DNA of 64,000 nt from DATHZQ01 sp965216945 (GTDB lineage: Bacteria > Actinomycetota > Acidimicrobiia > Spongiisociales > UBA5794). Below the pieces are notes generated by a model that was not told the origin of the DNA, did not search any database, and was given only the letters and a program-made list of their open reading frames with translations. The stretch covers positions 3,162,001-3,226,000 of the forward strand of contig CBDCGU010000003.1 of NCBI GenBank assembly GCA_965216945.1. The letters run 5' to 3'. A program made the position numbers and the translations under genes. This document shows positions 8,904 to 18,349 of this stretch, one piece after another. Numbering within the stretch: the stretch's first letter is position 1; each line of letters opens with the position of its first letter.

Positions 8904-10055
8904 ATGGGACCTCTCACCGGACTCCGCATCGTCGAGATCGAGGCGATTGGGCCCGTGCCGTTCTGTGCGATGCTGCTCGGAGACCTCGGCGCCGACATCA
9001 TCCGCATCGACCGGCCGGGAGGGTCGAGCGATCCGCTCCGGACGCTGATGGGGCGCAACCGGCGCTCCGTGGCGATCGACCTGAAGCAGCCGGAAGGCGC
9101 CCAGGTTGCGCTGCGAATCCTCGCGACCGCCGACGTTCTGCTCGAGGGCATGCGCCCCGGCGTCATGGAGCGGTTGGGTCTCGGGCCGGAGGTGTGCCTG
9201 ACCGCCAACCCGGCGCTCGTGTACGGCCGGATGACCGGCTGGGGCCAGGATGGCCCCTGGGCCGCCCAGGCTGGTCACGACATCGCCTACATCGCGCTGA
9301 CCGGAGCGCTGCACGCCGTTGGCGAGGCGGATGCGCCACCCCCGCCGCCCCTCAACCTGTTCGGCGATTTCGGTGGAGGGTCGCTGTACCTGGCCATGGG
9401 CGTCCTTGCTGCCCTGTTCGAGCGGACGTCATCCGGAAAGGGGCAAGTCGTCGACGCCGCCATGGTCGACGGCGCCGCCTCGCTGATGTCGATGACGTAC
9501 GAGATGAAGGCTGCGGGGATGTGGCGCGACGAACGGCAGGCGAACCTCCTGGACGGTGGTGCTCCGTTCTATCGGTGCTATCCCACGTCCGACGGCGGCT
9601 ACATGGCAGTCGGCGCCATCGAGCCGCAGTTCTACGCAGAGCTGCTCGCCCGGTTGGAGCTGGACCCGGCAACGCTCCCCTCCCAATGGGATCGGAGCGG
9701 GTGGTCGCGGCTCCATACCGTGTTCGCCGACCGCTTTGCGGCGAGAACCCGCAAGGCCTGGGAAGAGGTCTTTGCCGGCTCGGATGCGTGTGTTGCCCCC
9801 GTGTTGACGATGGAAGAGGCACCCCGCCACCCCCACATCGCCTCCAGAGGCACCTTTCTCGGCGATCCGGCGATGTCACGTCCCGGGCCGGCGCCGCGGT
9901 TCGACCGTACGCCGCCGTCGCCGGAAGCCTCCGCTGCCCCCCGCCCCGGCGCCCACACGATCGAGCTCCTGCGGGAGGCGGGATATGCGGACGCCGGCAT
10001 CGCCGATCTCGTGTCGCGTCACGTCGTTGCAGAAGCCGTCGTGCGGGACGCATGA
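8904..10055 (+). CDS. mcr: Alpha-methylacyl-CoA racemase (CoA-transferase family III)
   Basis: Predicted to interconvert R and S 2-methyl-branched acyl-CoAs so they can enter beta-oxidation. Seen: the CaiB/BaiF fold signatures ILLGDLGAD-type (AMLLGDLGADIIRID) and KSVAIDLK-type (RSVAIDLKQPEG), plus the residues that set racemases apart from transferases: the His-Asp block AGHDIAYIALTG, the Asp in QVVDAAMVDG, and GAIEPQFYAELL. 383 aa is close to the family length. The -10-like TACGGT at 8890-8895 ends 8 nt before the ATG, so the mRNA has almost no leader. Stands alone, divergent from the exporter. Confidence 0.87.
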   Translation: MGPLTGLRIVEIEAIGPVPFCAMLLGDLGADIIRIDRPGGSSDPLRTLMGRNRRSVAIDLKQPEGAQVALRILATADVLLEGMRPGVMERLGLGPEVCLTANPALVYGRMTGWGQDGPWAAQAGHDIAYIALTGALHAVGEADAPPPPPLNLFGDFGGGSLYLAMGVLAALFERTSSGKGQVVDAAMVDGAASLMSMTYEMKAAGMWRDERQANLLDGGAPFYRCYPTSDGGYMAVGAIEPQFYAELLARLELDPATLPSQWDRSGWSRLHTVFADRFAARTRKAWEEVFAGSDACVAPVLTMEEAPRHPHIASRGTFLGDPAMSRPGPAPRFDRTPPSPEASAAPRPGAHTIELLREAGYADAGIADLVSRHVVAEAVVRDA

Positions 10056-10167
10056 GGAGCGAACGGCACCGTTGCCGGGAAATGGCAGGGGACCAAGCCC
10101 GCAGCACCAGCCATAATGGCTGCCACACGACAACTGCGGGTTGCCGCAATACCCGCTGGAGAGGTCC

Positions 10168-11613
10168 ATGAGAGCCATTGTCGTCGGGGCCGGGGGCACA
10201 ACGAGAGAGCTGCTACGCCGTCTGGGTGAGCTCTGGGATGTGTCGGTCATCGACACCGATCCGCACCGATTCGCCGCCGCGGAAGGCATCCGCAAGTTCG
10301 ATGCCATCGTTGGCGACGGGTCGAGCGCGCTCATCTTGCGTCGGGCGGGCATCGACGACGCCGATGCGCTCGTCGCGGCGTCGGACGACGACGATCTCAA
10401 CCTGGAGGCGGTGAAGCTCGCTCAAGCGGCCGGGCTGCTGCGGGTCGTGGCCGTGGCGGCAGATCCCGACCGCCTGGCCGACTACCGGGCGCTCGACGTG
10501 CCGGTGTTCGCCCCCCATCAGCTCACGGCACGGCACGTCGAGGTGCTGTTGGAGCCGAGACGGGTGGCATCGACCGCATTCGCCCAGGGCAAGGCCGAGG
10601 CCATCGAGTTCGTGGTGGCTCCCGACTCGCCCGTGCGGGGCAAGCGGCTCCGCTCTCTCCACTCGAAGACATGGGTCGTCGCCGCCGTCCTGCGCGACAA
10701 CGAGTTGATCATCCCCCAAGGCTCGACGAGGTTCGAGGCCGGTGACCGAGTCACGGTCGTCGGGGCGGCGGCCGACTACGCAGGCATCGTCAACACCTTC
10801 ACCTCGGGAGAGTCGCGCTTTCCGCTCAACTTCGGCCGCAAGGTGGCGGTGGTGCTCGATACCGAGCGGGACCTCGAGACCTCGGTGGCGGAAGCCACGA
10901 GCTTGGTCCGTAACTCGCGGGCCGAAGAGCTGATGGTGGTTCACCGCGACCTGGTCGCCGAGCGTGACATCACGCGAGTCGAGGCGGTGGAGCAGCTCCT
11001 CGAGCAGCTCGAAGCCAAGGCAGACGGGGTGGCGGTCGATGTTCGCCCCGTCACGGGTCCGCTCCAGGCCGCTCTCGTCCGGCTCGCAGAGGACGAGAGC
11101 ATCGGTGCGATCGCCGTTCCCGCCCCTGCTCCGGGACGCTGGTTTGGCCGGCTCCGCGTCACGCGGGCCGTCAACCTCTACGGCAAGGCCCGCATCCCGG
11201 TGCTGTTGTGCCGGAGCCGGCATCCGTATTCGAGCATCCTCGTGCCGGCCCGGCGCACCGTGTCAGGCGAAACCGCCGGCCGCTCGGCCATCGACCTCGC
11301 CCACACGTCTGGGGCGACCCTCGTCGGTGTCTCGGTGGTACCGCCGACCTTCGTGAGCGGTGTCGAAGCCGTGGAGGACGCCCGGATCTCGGCTGCCTGG
11401 CTGCGGGAGGAGGCTGCCGTGCAGGGTGTACACGTCCGACGCCGGGTACGGCGTGGCAACCCGGTGCGGGTCATCGACGAGCTCTCCGCCGGGGCGAGCC
11501 TTCTCGTCCTCACCATGCCTGAGCTTCCCATGGTTCCGTGGCGCCTCGGGATCACAGGGCATCTCGTCCAGCGAGTGCACAGCTCGGTCCTCCTCGTGCC
11601 GACGCCGGAATGA
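10168..11613 (+). CDS. KTN (TrkA-N/TrkA-C) protein with C-terminal universal-stress domain
   Basis: Cytoplasmic regulator of the antiporter encoded next. Seen: an N-terminal Rossmann domain (AIVVGAGGTTRELL, then DTDP, GDGSS), a RCK_C/TrkA-C domain around residues 150-220 (VRGKRLRSL, FEAGDRVTVVG), a middle region, and a C-terminal UspA-like fold (SILVPARRTVSG to VHSSVLLVPTPE). Such proteins sense NAD(H) or nucleotides and gate K+/H+ channels or antiporters. Start chosen at ATG 10168, preceded by GAGAGG; an in-frame start nine codons earlier lacks a binding site. Its stop overlaps the antiporter ATG by 4 bp, so they are co-translated. Confidence 0.85.
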   Translation: MRAIVVGAGGTTRELLRRLGELWDVSVIDTDPHRFAAAEGIRKFDAIVGDGSSALILRRAGIDDADALVAASDDDDLNLEAVKLAQAAGLLRVVAVAADPDRLADYRALDVPVFAPHQLTARHVEVLLEPRRVASTAFAQGKAEAIEFVVAPDSPVRGKRLRSLHSKTWVVAAVLRDNELIIPQGSTRFEAGDRVTVVGAAADYAGIVNTFTSGESRFPLNFGRKVAVVLDTERDLETSVAEATSLVRNSRAEELMVVHRDLVAERDITRVEAVEQLLEQLEAKADGVAVDVRPVTGPLQAALVRLAEDESIGAIAVPAPAPGRWFGRLRVTRAVNLYGKARIPVLLCRSRHPYSSILVPARRTVSGETAGRSAIDLAHTSGATLVGVSVVPPTFVSGVEAVEDARISAAWLREEAAVQGVHVRRRVRRGNPVRVIDELSAGASLLVLTMPELPMVPWRLGITGHLVQRVHSSVLLVPTPE

Positions 11614-12866
11614 ACGGCGCCCTGCTGCTGGCCGCCGAAGGCTCCGAGGCACTCCCCGGGGCGACGACGCTCATCCTGATCGGAGCCGGCGCTTTCTTTC
11701 TCCCGCTGATCGCACGCCGGGTCGGTCTCCCGGCGGTCGTGCTCGAGATCCTGTTCGGTCTCGCCATCGGTCCCGAGCTGCTCGACATCGTTCGAAGGGG
11801 CACCAACGACTTCCAGTTCATCGAGCTCCTCGCCGCCCTCGGGTTGTTGCTCCTCATGTTCCTGGCCGGCTTCGAGATCGACTTCGAGCGGCTGGAACGC
11901 CAGGGGGCCAAACCGGTGGTGCTCGGACTCGTCATCTTCGGTCTGTTCGTGACCGCGATGTGGTTCGGGTTCGGGCTCCTCACGCTCGACAGCACCGACC
12001 AGAGAATCTTCCTCACGCTGCTGACGTCGGCGGCGTCGCTCGGCATCGTGATACCCGCGTTACGCGCCACCCGGCGATCGTCGACGCCGCTCGGGCAGAT
12101 CACGATCGTCATTGGCGTCATCGCCGAGTTCCTGTCGGCTGCCGCCATCGTGATCTTCGGTGTCGTGCACCAGACCGGTTTCACCTGGAGCCTTCTCAAG
12201 GTGCCGGGCCTCTTTGCCATCCTCGCCATCATCCTCGTGGTCGTCCGCCGGATGGCGTGGTGGTTCCCCGAGCGCTTCGAGCGACTGTTCACCACCCACG
12301 ACCCGGACGAGCTCGGCATCAGGGCGAGCCTGGCGCTCCTGCTCGTGTTCGTCGGCATCTCAGAGGCGCTGCAGGTGGAAGCCATCCTCGGCGCGTTTCT
12401 GGCCGGAGCGGCGTTTGCTTTCGTGTTCCGCAACTCCGGCGATCTGGAGACACGGTTGGGCGGCTTTGCGTACGGCTTCTTCATCCCGATCTTCTTCATC
12501 GCCGTTGGAGTGAATTTCCCGCTCTCGGTGCTCCAGGACACCGACGTGCTGACACGGGCCGTGCTGCTGATCGGCATCGCCGTCGTCGGAAAGCTGATCC
12601 CGTCGCTCCTTCTGCAGATCCGTGGGTTCACATTCCGCGAGTCGGTGGCCTCAGGCGTGCTACTCGCCGGACAGCTGAGCGTGATCATCGCCCTCGCCGA
12701 GTACGGCAAGAACGAGCTGGGGCTCATCGACGACGGTCTCGAGGCCGGTGCCATCCTCCTCGTCGGCGTGACTGCGATCTTCTCGCCGATCGTGTTCAAA
12801 CTCCTGCTGCCGCCTCTCGACATCGCCGACGAGCAACCGTCACTCCAAGACGGATACGCTCAGTAG
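11610..12866 (+). CDS. CPA2/Kef-type cation:proton antiporter
   Basis: Integral membrane antiporter (Na+ or K+ against H+). Seen: 418 aa with about 12 hydrophobic segments; LPAVVLEILFGLAIGPELL and LLLLMFLAGFEIDF in the first half, the unwound-helix region LTSAASLGIVIPALRATRR, then AFLAGAAFAFVFR and SGVLLAGQLSVIIALAEYG in the second half. The start is the ATG at 11610 that overlaps the upstream stop (ATGA). The KTN-USP gene before it supplies the regulatory domain that larger Kef proteins carry fused at the C-terminus. Confidence 0.9.
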   Translation: MNGALLLAAEGSEALPGATTLILIGAGAFFLPLIARRVGLPAVVLEILFGLAIGPELLDIVRRGTNDFQFIELLAALGLLLLMFLAGFEIDFERLERQGAKPVVLGLVIFGLFVTAMWFGFGLLTLDSTDQRIFLTLLTSAASLGIVIPALRATRRSSTPLGQITIVIGVIAEFLSAAAIVIFGVVHQTGFTWSLLKVPGLFAILAIILVVVRRMAWWFPERFERLFTTHDPDELGIRASLALLLVFVGISEALQVEAILGAFLAGAAFAFVFRNSGDLETRLGGFAYGFFIPIFFIAVGVNFPLSVLQDTDVLTRAVLLIGIAVVGKLIPSLLLQIRGFTFRESVASGVLLAGQLSVIIALAEYGKNELGLIDDGLEAGAILLVGVTAIFSPIVFKLLLPPLDIADEQPSLQDGYAQ

Positions 12867-12897
12867 GCTCTCGCTCCCGCCACGACGAGGAGCGCCA

Positions 12898-13809
12898 ATG
12901 GAGTTCGGACTTCTGCTGAGCCAGTTCACCGATCGGTGGGACGACGTGGAGGGAGACGCCCGTCTCGCGGAGAATGCCGGCCTCGATTCCGTGTGGCTCG
13001 TCGACCACCTCCTCGACGTCGCCAGTGCGGAACGCCCGGTGTTCGAGGCATGGGCGGCGCTGGCCTACCTGGCGGGGATCACCGAAAGGGTTCGGCTCGG
13101 GCATCTCGTCAACTGTGTCTCGTTTCGCAATGTCGGGCTGATGGCGAAGATGGCAGCGACGACCGACCATGCCTCGAACGGGCGACTCGACCTCGGTCTC
13201 GGCGCCGGGTGGTACGAAGCCGAGTACCGGGCGTTCGGCTATCTGTATGGAAGCGGTGGTGATCGGCGGCGGGCGTTCGAGGCGTACGTGGAAGCACTCA
13301 TCGAGCTGTTTGCGGGCGGTCCTGTGACGTTCGATCGCGAGGGTGTCGTGCTCGACGGCGCCGTGTGCAATCCGCCGCCCCTGCAGCAGCCACATCCCCC
13401 GATCGTCGTCGGGGCGTCCCGGCCGCACATGCTCGAAGCGACCGGACGTTTCGCCGACGTGTGGAACTGTCCCGCCCGCCTGCTGGACCGGCTCGAGGAA
13501 CCGCAGGGCGTCGTGCTGGCGGCGGCCAACGGCAGGCCGGTGCGCACGACCATCCAGGTGCCGGTGGCCGTCGGGCGCACCGCAGAGGAAGCTGCGGCGG
13601 CTCGCCAGGTCGGGTCGACGCACCTGGCCTGGATGGGGGACCTCGATCAGATCGGCATCGTGGGCACCGTCGACGAGGCCGAGGAGCGAGTGCGGGCCTA
13701 TGCGGACCGCGGTGTGTCCGGGTTGATGGCGGTGGTCCCCGGTTCCCGGATGCGTCCCGACTTCATCGCTGCCTATGGAGAGCTGGCGGCGCGGTTCAAG
13801 AACGCGTAG
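12898..13809 (+). CDS. Luciferase-like (probable F420-dependent) oxidoreductase
   Basis: TIM-barrel flavin or deazaflavin oxidoreductase. Seen: N-terminal MEFGLLLSQF strand, DSVWLVDHLL, the loop RVRLGHLVNCVSFRN, RLDLGLGAGWYEAEYRAFG (coenzyme phosphate loop), and PPIVVGASRPHMLE. 303 aa is typical. RBS GAGGAG 6 nt before the ATG. It overlaps the convergent DUF368 gene by 14 bp. F420 rather than FMN is inferred from the likely host group; the substrate cannot be told from sequence. Confidence 0.85.
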   Translation: MEFGLLLSQFTDRWDDVEGDARLAENAGLDSVWLVDHLLDVASAERPVFEAWAALAYLAGITERVRLGHLVNCVSFRNVGLMAKMAATTDHASNGRLDLGLGAGWYEAEYRAFGYLYGSGGDRRRAFEAYVEALIELFAGGPVTFDREGVVLDGAVCNPPPLQQPHPPIVVGASRPHMLEATGRFADVWNCPARLLDRLEEPQGVVLAAANGRPVRTTIQVPVAVGRTAEEAAAARQVGSTHLAWMGDLDQIGIVGTVDEAEERVRAYADRGVSGLMAVVPGSRMRPDFIAAYGELAARFKNA

Positions 13810-14722
13810 ACGCCGAGTCGAGCAGCGGCGTCGTCGGCGCCTGCCGCACGGCAAAGGTATTGATCGCCAGCACCACGAGGAATGCTCCAACGCAGAGCGC
13901 GATCGAAACGGCAATCGCCTCGTCCGGGGAACCCAGCTCGGTCGACTCGACACCGCCGGGCCAAGGCCACAGCACTCGCAACGAGCCGGCCATGAGCCCG
14001 ATGAGCATCGCCATCACGGTGTCGTAGTACCTGTCGAGGGCCCAGTGGAGCACTTGCGAGAAGAGGGCGAGGCCCACGATCGCACCGAGCACGAACACGC
14101 CGAGATCGACGAGATCGCGGTCGTTGACCGCAGACAGGACCGGCGTGTACATCCCAAGCAGCACCAGGATGAACGAGCCGCTGATGCCCGGGAGGATCAT
14201 CGCCCAGATGGCGACGGCCCCGGCTCCAAGGAAAGCCAGTCGGGCCGGCTCAGCGACCTGCGCCACTGCATCCTCGGTGGCTCCCCCTCTGAGCCCGAGC
14301 GCCACGAAGACCACCACTGCGGTGAGGGCTGCGACGGCCAGGCGTTTCGGGTCGCGGCGTTGGACCAACGACCAGGCGACGACCGCCGACCCCGCGACCA
14401 ATCCCAGGAACAGCGCCGCCATCTGAATCGGGCGCTCCTCGAGTTGGCGCTCGAGCACGCCCGCAAGCGTGAGGATGGCCAGCACGATCCCGAGGAGCAG
14501 TGGCAGGAGCAGGGCCCAATCGACGCGCCGTAACCACTCTCCCGTGCGTTGCCACTTGAACGTGGCCACGGCGCCGAGCGCAGAGCTTCCTGCCTTGATC
14601 GAGGCCACGAGCCGGCGGTAGATGCCGAGCACCAGCGCAATCGTCCCGCCGGAGACCCCGGGGACGATGTCGGCGGCCCCCATGAGGAAGCCACGCACGA
14701 TGTTCGTGGGGACCTGGCGCAC
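13796..14722 (-). CDS. DUF368 membrane protein (putative undecaprenyl-phosphate translocase)
   Basis: Polytopic membrane protein of the DUF368 family; members have been linked to flipping undecaprenyl phosphate back across the membrane for cell-wall recycling. Seen: MGAADIVPGVSGGTIALVLGIY near the N-terminus and the internal echo WAMILPGISGSFILVLLGMY, the two inverted PGxSG motifs of the family, with about eight hydrophobic segments. I chose GTG 14722 (308 aa) because TACAGT at 14734-14729 lies exactly 6 nt upstream, the spacing seen at other leaderless genes here. A TTG at 14749 would add nine residues. Confidence 0.85.
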   Translation of the reverse strand: MRQVPTNIVRGFLMGAADIVPGVSGGTIALVLGIYRRLVASIKAGSSALGAVATFKWQRTGEWLRRVDWALLLPLLLGIVLAILTLAGVLERQLEERPIQMAALFLGLVAGSAVVAWSLVQRRDPKRLAVAALTAVVVFVALGLRGGATEDAVAQVAEPARLAFLGAGAVAIWAMILPGISGSFILVLLGMYTPVLSAVNDRDLVDLGVFVLGAIVGLALFSQVLHWALDRYYDTVMAMLIGLMAGSLRVLWPWPGGVESTELGSPDEAIAVSIALCVGAFLVVLAINTFAVRQAPTTPLLDSASTRS

Positions 14723-14784
14723 GGGCGTACTGTACCGTCGCTCCGGCAAGCCCAGGCACCAGCCTTCGAGAGGAGATCCAGATC

Positions 14785-15240
14785 GTGCGAGCCGTTGTTC
14801 AGCGTGTGAGCGAGGCTGCCGTCACCGTCGACGGGGCCGTCGTGGGTGCGATCCGAGGCGGCTTGCTGGCCTTGGTGGGCGTTGCGCATGGTGACGGTGA
14901 GGCGGAGGCCGCGGCGCTGGCGGAAAAGATCGTCGGGCTGCGGATCTTCCCGGACGACGAGGGCCTGATGAACCGGTCGATCGTGGACGTCGGCGGCGCA
15001 ATCCTGCTGGTCAGCCAGTTCACTCTGCTGGGAAGCGTGCGGCGGGGGAGGAGGCCGTCTTTCACGGAGGCCGGCGATCCCTCGCTCGCGGAGCCGCTCG
15101 TCGAACGGCTGGCAGGGATGATCCAGGCCCGGGGGGTCGGCGTCGAGACGGGGACGTTCGGCGCCCACATGGAGGTCTCGCTCGTCAACGACGGGCCGGT
15201 GACGCTGGTGCTCGACGTCGCCGACGGCCGCGTGCGGTGA
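14785..15240 (+). CDS. dtd: D-aminoacyl-tRNA deacylase
   Basis: Hydrolyses D-amino acids wrongly attached to tRNA. Seen: start MRAVVQRVSEAAVTVDG, the catalytic SQFTLLGSVRRGRRPSF block and the NDGPVTL motif near the C-terminus, both diagnostic for Dtd. 151 aa is the usual size. Starts at GTG 14785 after GAGAGGAG. Divergent from the DUF368 gene and convergent with adnB. Confidence 0.95.
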   Translation: MRAVVQRVSEAAVTVDGAVVGAIRGGLLALVGVAHGDGEAEAAALAEKIVGLRIFPDDEGLMNRSIVDVGGAILLVSQFTLLGSVRRGRRPSFTEAGDPSLAEPLVERLAGMIQARGVGVETGTFGAHMEVSLVNDGPVTLVLDVADGRVR

Positions 15241-15283
15241 AGCGGTGACCCGTACTGATCATCCAGCTTGCACCTGGCGACGA

Positions 15284-18200
15284 CTAATCGCCGTTTGCCG
15301 CCACCCAGGTGCGCCCGGTCTCGCAGAACGTCAGGAAATCACAATGCCGGCACGCGGCGGAAGGTGTTGCGTCGAAGGTGTCGCCTGCAGCCTGAGCCGC
15401 GAGCCGGCGGACATTGGCCCGGGCGTCTTCCCTCCACTGCTCGGTGGCCTCCACCGTGACCTCTTGTGCGGGGTCCGTGCCGAAGTAGGCGAACGTGACG
15501 ATCAGCCGCTCGGGGGGCGGCAGAGCAACCGCACCGGCCTCGACGGCGATGGCGTATGCCTGGAGTTGCACGATCGCTTCGGCCGTGTCACGGCGGCGCC
15601 CAGACTTGTAGTCGACGATCTCCCACACGCCCGGCTCGGGTTCATACACCGCATCGATGCGTCCGCGGATGCGGGTGCCGGCCAGTGTCAGGTCGAGCGG
15701 CGCCTCGACGAGGATCGGCTTCTCCGCGGCGAAACGTGACGCCAGGAAGACGGAGAAGGGGTCGACGCCTTCTGCGGGGTCGGTATCGCCGGCGGCGTCG
15801 GCGAGCTCGACGGGATCCGTCTCGAGGTCGAGGGGAGCCACGCCTTTGTGGTGGAGCTCGATGTGGCGATGCAAGGTCGTGCCGCGCATCAGCCATGGCG
15901 AGGGACGGCGCGGCAGCCGGTCGATCTCGCTCCAGTAGAAGCGCTGCGGGCAGCTCGCCAGCGTGACGAGGCCGGTGACCGACGTTGCGGGACCGGGGGG
16001 TTCGGGTGGCGGTGGTGGCTCCGGCAGCTGATCGAGCATGAGCTCGAGCTGGCGACGATGGTCATCGAACATTCGCTCGTCCTCCGCCCTTCGTGCGGGC
16101 CATTCCGGGTCGGCCAGCGTCGCCCGCAAAGCGGCCCGCCATCCGCCGGCAAAGTGTGGGTCGGGAGATTCCGCAACACCAGGTCGGTCGATCGGCGCCT
16201 CACCGGGGTCGTCGCACCATTCCACCACCTCGCAGTGGGGCTGGCGCCGCACCAGGTCGAGCAACTCGCTCGGCTCCTTCGGCCGTAGTCCCTCGTACCA
16301 GGCGGCACCTGTCATGATGAGACGGCGGCGGGCCCGAGTCACCGCAACGTATGCCGTCCGCCGTTCCTGGGCGACGTGGCGCAGTCGGAGGATCTCCTTG
16401 CGCTCTTTCTCGTCCGTGTCGAGCGCCGGCAGGTGTGCGGAGTCGAGACGCAACTCGTACGGCAGCCACTTGGGGCTCGATTGTGGGTCGTCGAATCCCT
16501 GGCTGCGGGCCGGAAAGGTGCCTTTGGCGAGGGCCGGCATGAAGACCGTGTGCCACTCGAGACCCTTGGCGCGATGAACCGTCAGCAACGACACCGCATC
16601 CTGACTTCCAACCCGGGCCGTGTCGAGCTCGTCGGACGTTCGATCCTCCTCCAACAGTTCGAGATAGCCGAGGAAGCCTTCCAGCGAGGGTCGGCCGGCG
16701 AGCGGGCTCCAGTCCTCGACGAGGTCGAGGAAGCGATACAGGTTGAGCCGGGCCGACAGGGCGGCTGCGGGCTGCATGGCCTCGATCTCCGCCCAGCCAT
16801 CGACAGCATCGACGATGCGGCGGACGAGCTCGACCAGCGTCGCACCCTGTGCGTCGCTGAGCAGCGTGCGGTAGGTGGCACGGAACTCGCCCAACCGCTG
16901 CCGCGCCACGTCGGACAACCCGGGGACGTCCGGAAGGCGGTCGATCGCCTCGAGCAGCGGGTAGTCGAGAACGACCTCGTCGGCCTCACGAGTGGTGCGC
17001 CTCACCCAGGTGGCAAGCGGTGCGAGATCGCCGAGACCCAGCCGGTACCGTGCGCCCAGCAGGATGCGGGCCAGTGCGACGCTGTCATCCGGGTGGCCGA
17101 GGACCCGCAGCCAGGCGTGGACGTCGGCGACCTCTGGAACGCTCAGCAGCCCGCCGAGTGACGCCACCTCGAGCGGCACCTCGGCCTGATGCAACGCATC
17201 ACGGACCAGGGCGATCTGGCGGTTCTTGCGAAACAGGATCGCCATGTCGCTCCAGGCGACACCCTCGTCGTCGTGGAGTCTGCGCACCTCGCCCGCGACC
17301 CAGGTGGCTTCTTGCCAGGCCGTGCGGAACCAGGCGCAGGAGACGTGGTCGTCGATCTGCCCGGCGGGGCGGAGCCGGTCGATCGGGGTCGCTCCATGCA
17401 ACTCCGTGCGAACGGCGTTGGCCACGGCGAGAATCGTCGGACCCGACCGGCGATTCAGTGTCAACGGCAACGTTGCGGCTGGTGTGTCCCGCACGGTGGG
17501 GAAGTGGTTGGGGAAGCCGGCGAAGTTCTCCAGCGACGCACCGCGCCACTCGTAGATCGTCTGGTCGTGATCGCCGACCGCCGTGACGGGGAATCCGGAA
17601 TCGAAGATGCAGCGCAGCAACTCGCGCTGTGCCGGATCGGTGTCCTGGTATTCGTCGAGCACGACGATCTCGTAGCGGCTGCGGATTCGGGCGGCGAGCT
17701 CCGGGTGCCCTGCGACGATCTGGTGAGCGAGGTGAATCAGGTCGCCGTAGTCGACGACGCCGACGCTCCGCTTGCGGGCTCGGTACCGCTGTAACAGGTG
17801 AGCCAGCTCGATGCGGCGCGGCCACGGATCCGGTGCTTCGATGGGGGCCGCCGCCAGGACGGCCTCCGGCTCCAGCAGGTTGCCGGCGATCTGACCATGC
17901 AGTGTCGCGGCCTCGTCGATACGCCACGGCAGCGCGGTCAGGTCGAGGTGATCGAAGCCGCCGGCCCCGACGCTCTCGTGCAGCAACTGGCGCACGTACC
18001 CCGGCCCGACCACCTGGAGATCGCGCTCGATCCCCACGACTGGGCCGAACTCCGTCACGATGCGAAGCGCAAAGCCGTGATAGGTCGTCACCTCCACCTC
18101 GCGGCCGTCGGCCGCAAGCGTTCGCAACTCGCCACGGAGTCGGTCGGCCAGCTCCTCCGCCGCCTTGTTGGTGAAGGTGATTCCGAGCGCCGCCTCGGGC

Positions 18201-18349
18201 TCCAGGCCGCCATCGATGGCAGCTGCGAGCCGGGCGACGATCGTCGTGGTCTTCCCGGTTCCGGCCCCGGCGGCCACACGCAGCGGTTCGAGCGGATGGC
18301 GGACGATGGCCTGTTGCTCCTCGGTGAGGACGATGGTCGGCGTCGTCAT
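15284..18349 (-). CDS. adnB: AdnB-type helicase-nuclease (UvrD motor plus RecB nuclease)
   Basis: Subunit of a heterodimeric AdnAB-like motor-nuclease that resects DNA double-strand ends, the actinobacterial counterpart of RecBCD/AddAB. Seen: Walker A AGAGTGKTTT (about 27-36), motif II DEYQDTDPAQ, UvrD motifs ALGITFTNKAAEEL and VSLLTVHRAKGLEW, then a C-terminal PD-(D/E)XK nuclease with GRIDAVYE and EIVDYKSG. A Cys near the start of the nuclease domain (LASCPQRFYW) plus AACRHCDFLTFC (C-x2-C-x5-C) suggests an iron-sulfur cluster. The ATG at 18349 overlaps the adnA stop (ATGA). 1021 aa. The A/B assignment follows gene order in mycobacteria. Confidence 0.88.
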   Translation of the reverse strand: MTTPTIVLTEEQQAIVRHPLEPLRVAAGAGTGKTTTIVARLAAAIDGGLEPEAALGITFTNKAAEELADRLRGELRTLAADGREVEVTTYHGFALRIVTEFGPVVGIERDLQVVGPGYVRQLLHESVGAGGFDHLDLTALPWRIDEAATLHGQIAGNLLEPEAVLAAAPIEAPDPWPRRIELAHLLQRYRARKRSVGVVDYGDLIHLAHQIVAGHPELAARIRSRYEIVVLDEYQDTDPAQRELLRCIFDSGFPVTAVGDHDQTIYEWRGASLENFAGFPNHFPTVRDTPAATLPLTLNRRSGPTILAVANAVRTELHGATPIDRLRPAGQIDDHVSCAWFRTAWQEATWVAGEVRRLHDDEGVAWSDMAILFRKNRQIALVRDALHQAEVPLEVASLGGLLSVPEVADVHAWLRVLGHPDDSVALARILLGARYRLGLGDLAPLATWVRRTTREADEVVLDYPLLEAIDRLPDVPGLSDVARQRLGEFRATYRTLLSDAQGATLVELVRRIVDAVDGWAEIEAMQPAAALSARLNLYRFLDLVEDWSPLAGRPSLEGFLGYLELLEEDRTSDELDTARVGSQDAVSLLTVHRAKGLEWHTVFMPALAKGTFPARSQGFDDPQSSPKWLPYELRLDSAHLPALDTDEKERKEILRLRHVAQERRTAYVAVTRARRRLIMTGAAWYEGLRPKEPSELLDLVRRQPHCEVVEWCDDPGEAPIDRPGVAESPDPHFAGGWRAALRATLADPEWPARRAEDERMFDDHRRQLELMLDQLPEPPPPPEPPGPATSVTGLVTLASCPQRFYWSEIDRLPRRPSPWLMRGTTLHRHIELHHKGVAPLDLETDPVELADAAGDTDPAEGVDPFSVFLASRFAAEKPILVEAPLDLTLAGTRIRGRIDAVYEPEPGVWEIVDYKSGRRRDTAEAIVQLQAYAIAVEAGAVALPPPERLIVTFAYFGTDPAQEVTVEATEQWREDARANVRRLAAQAAGDTFDATPSAACRHCDFLTFCETGRTWVAANGD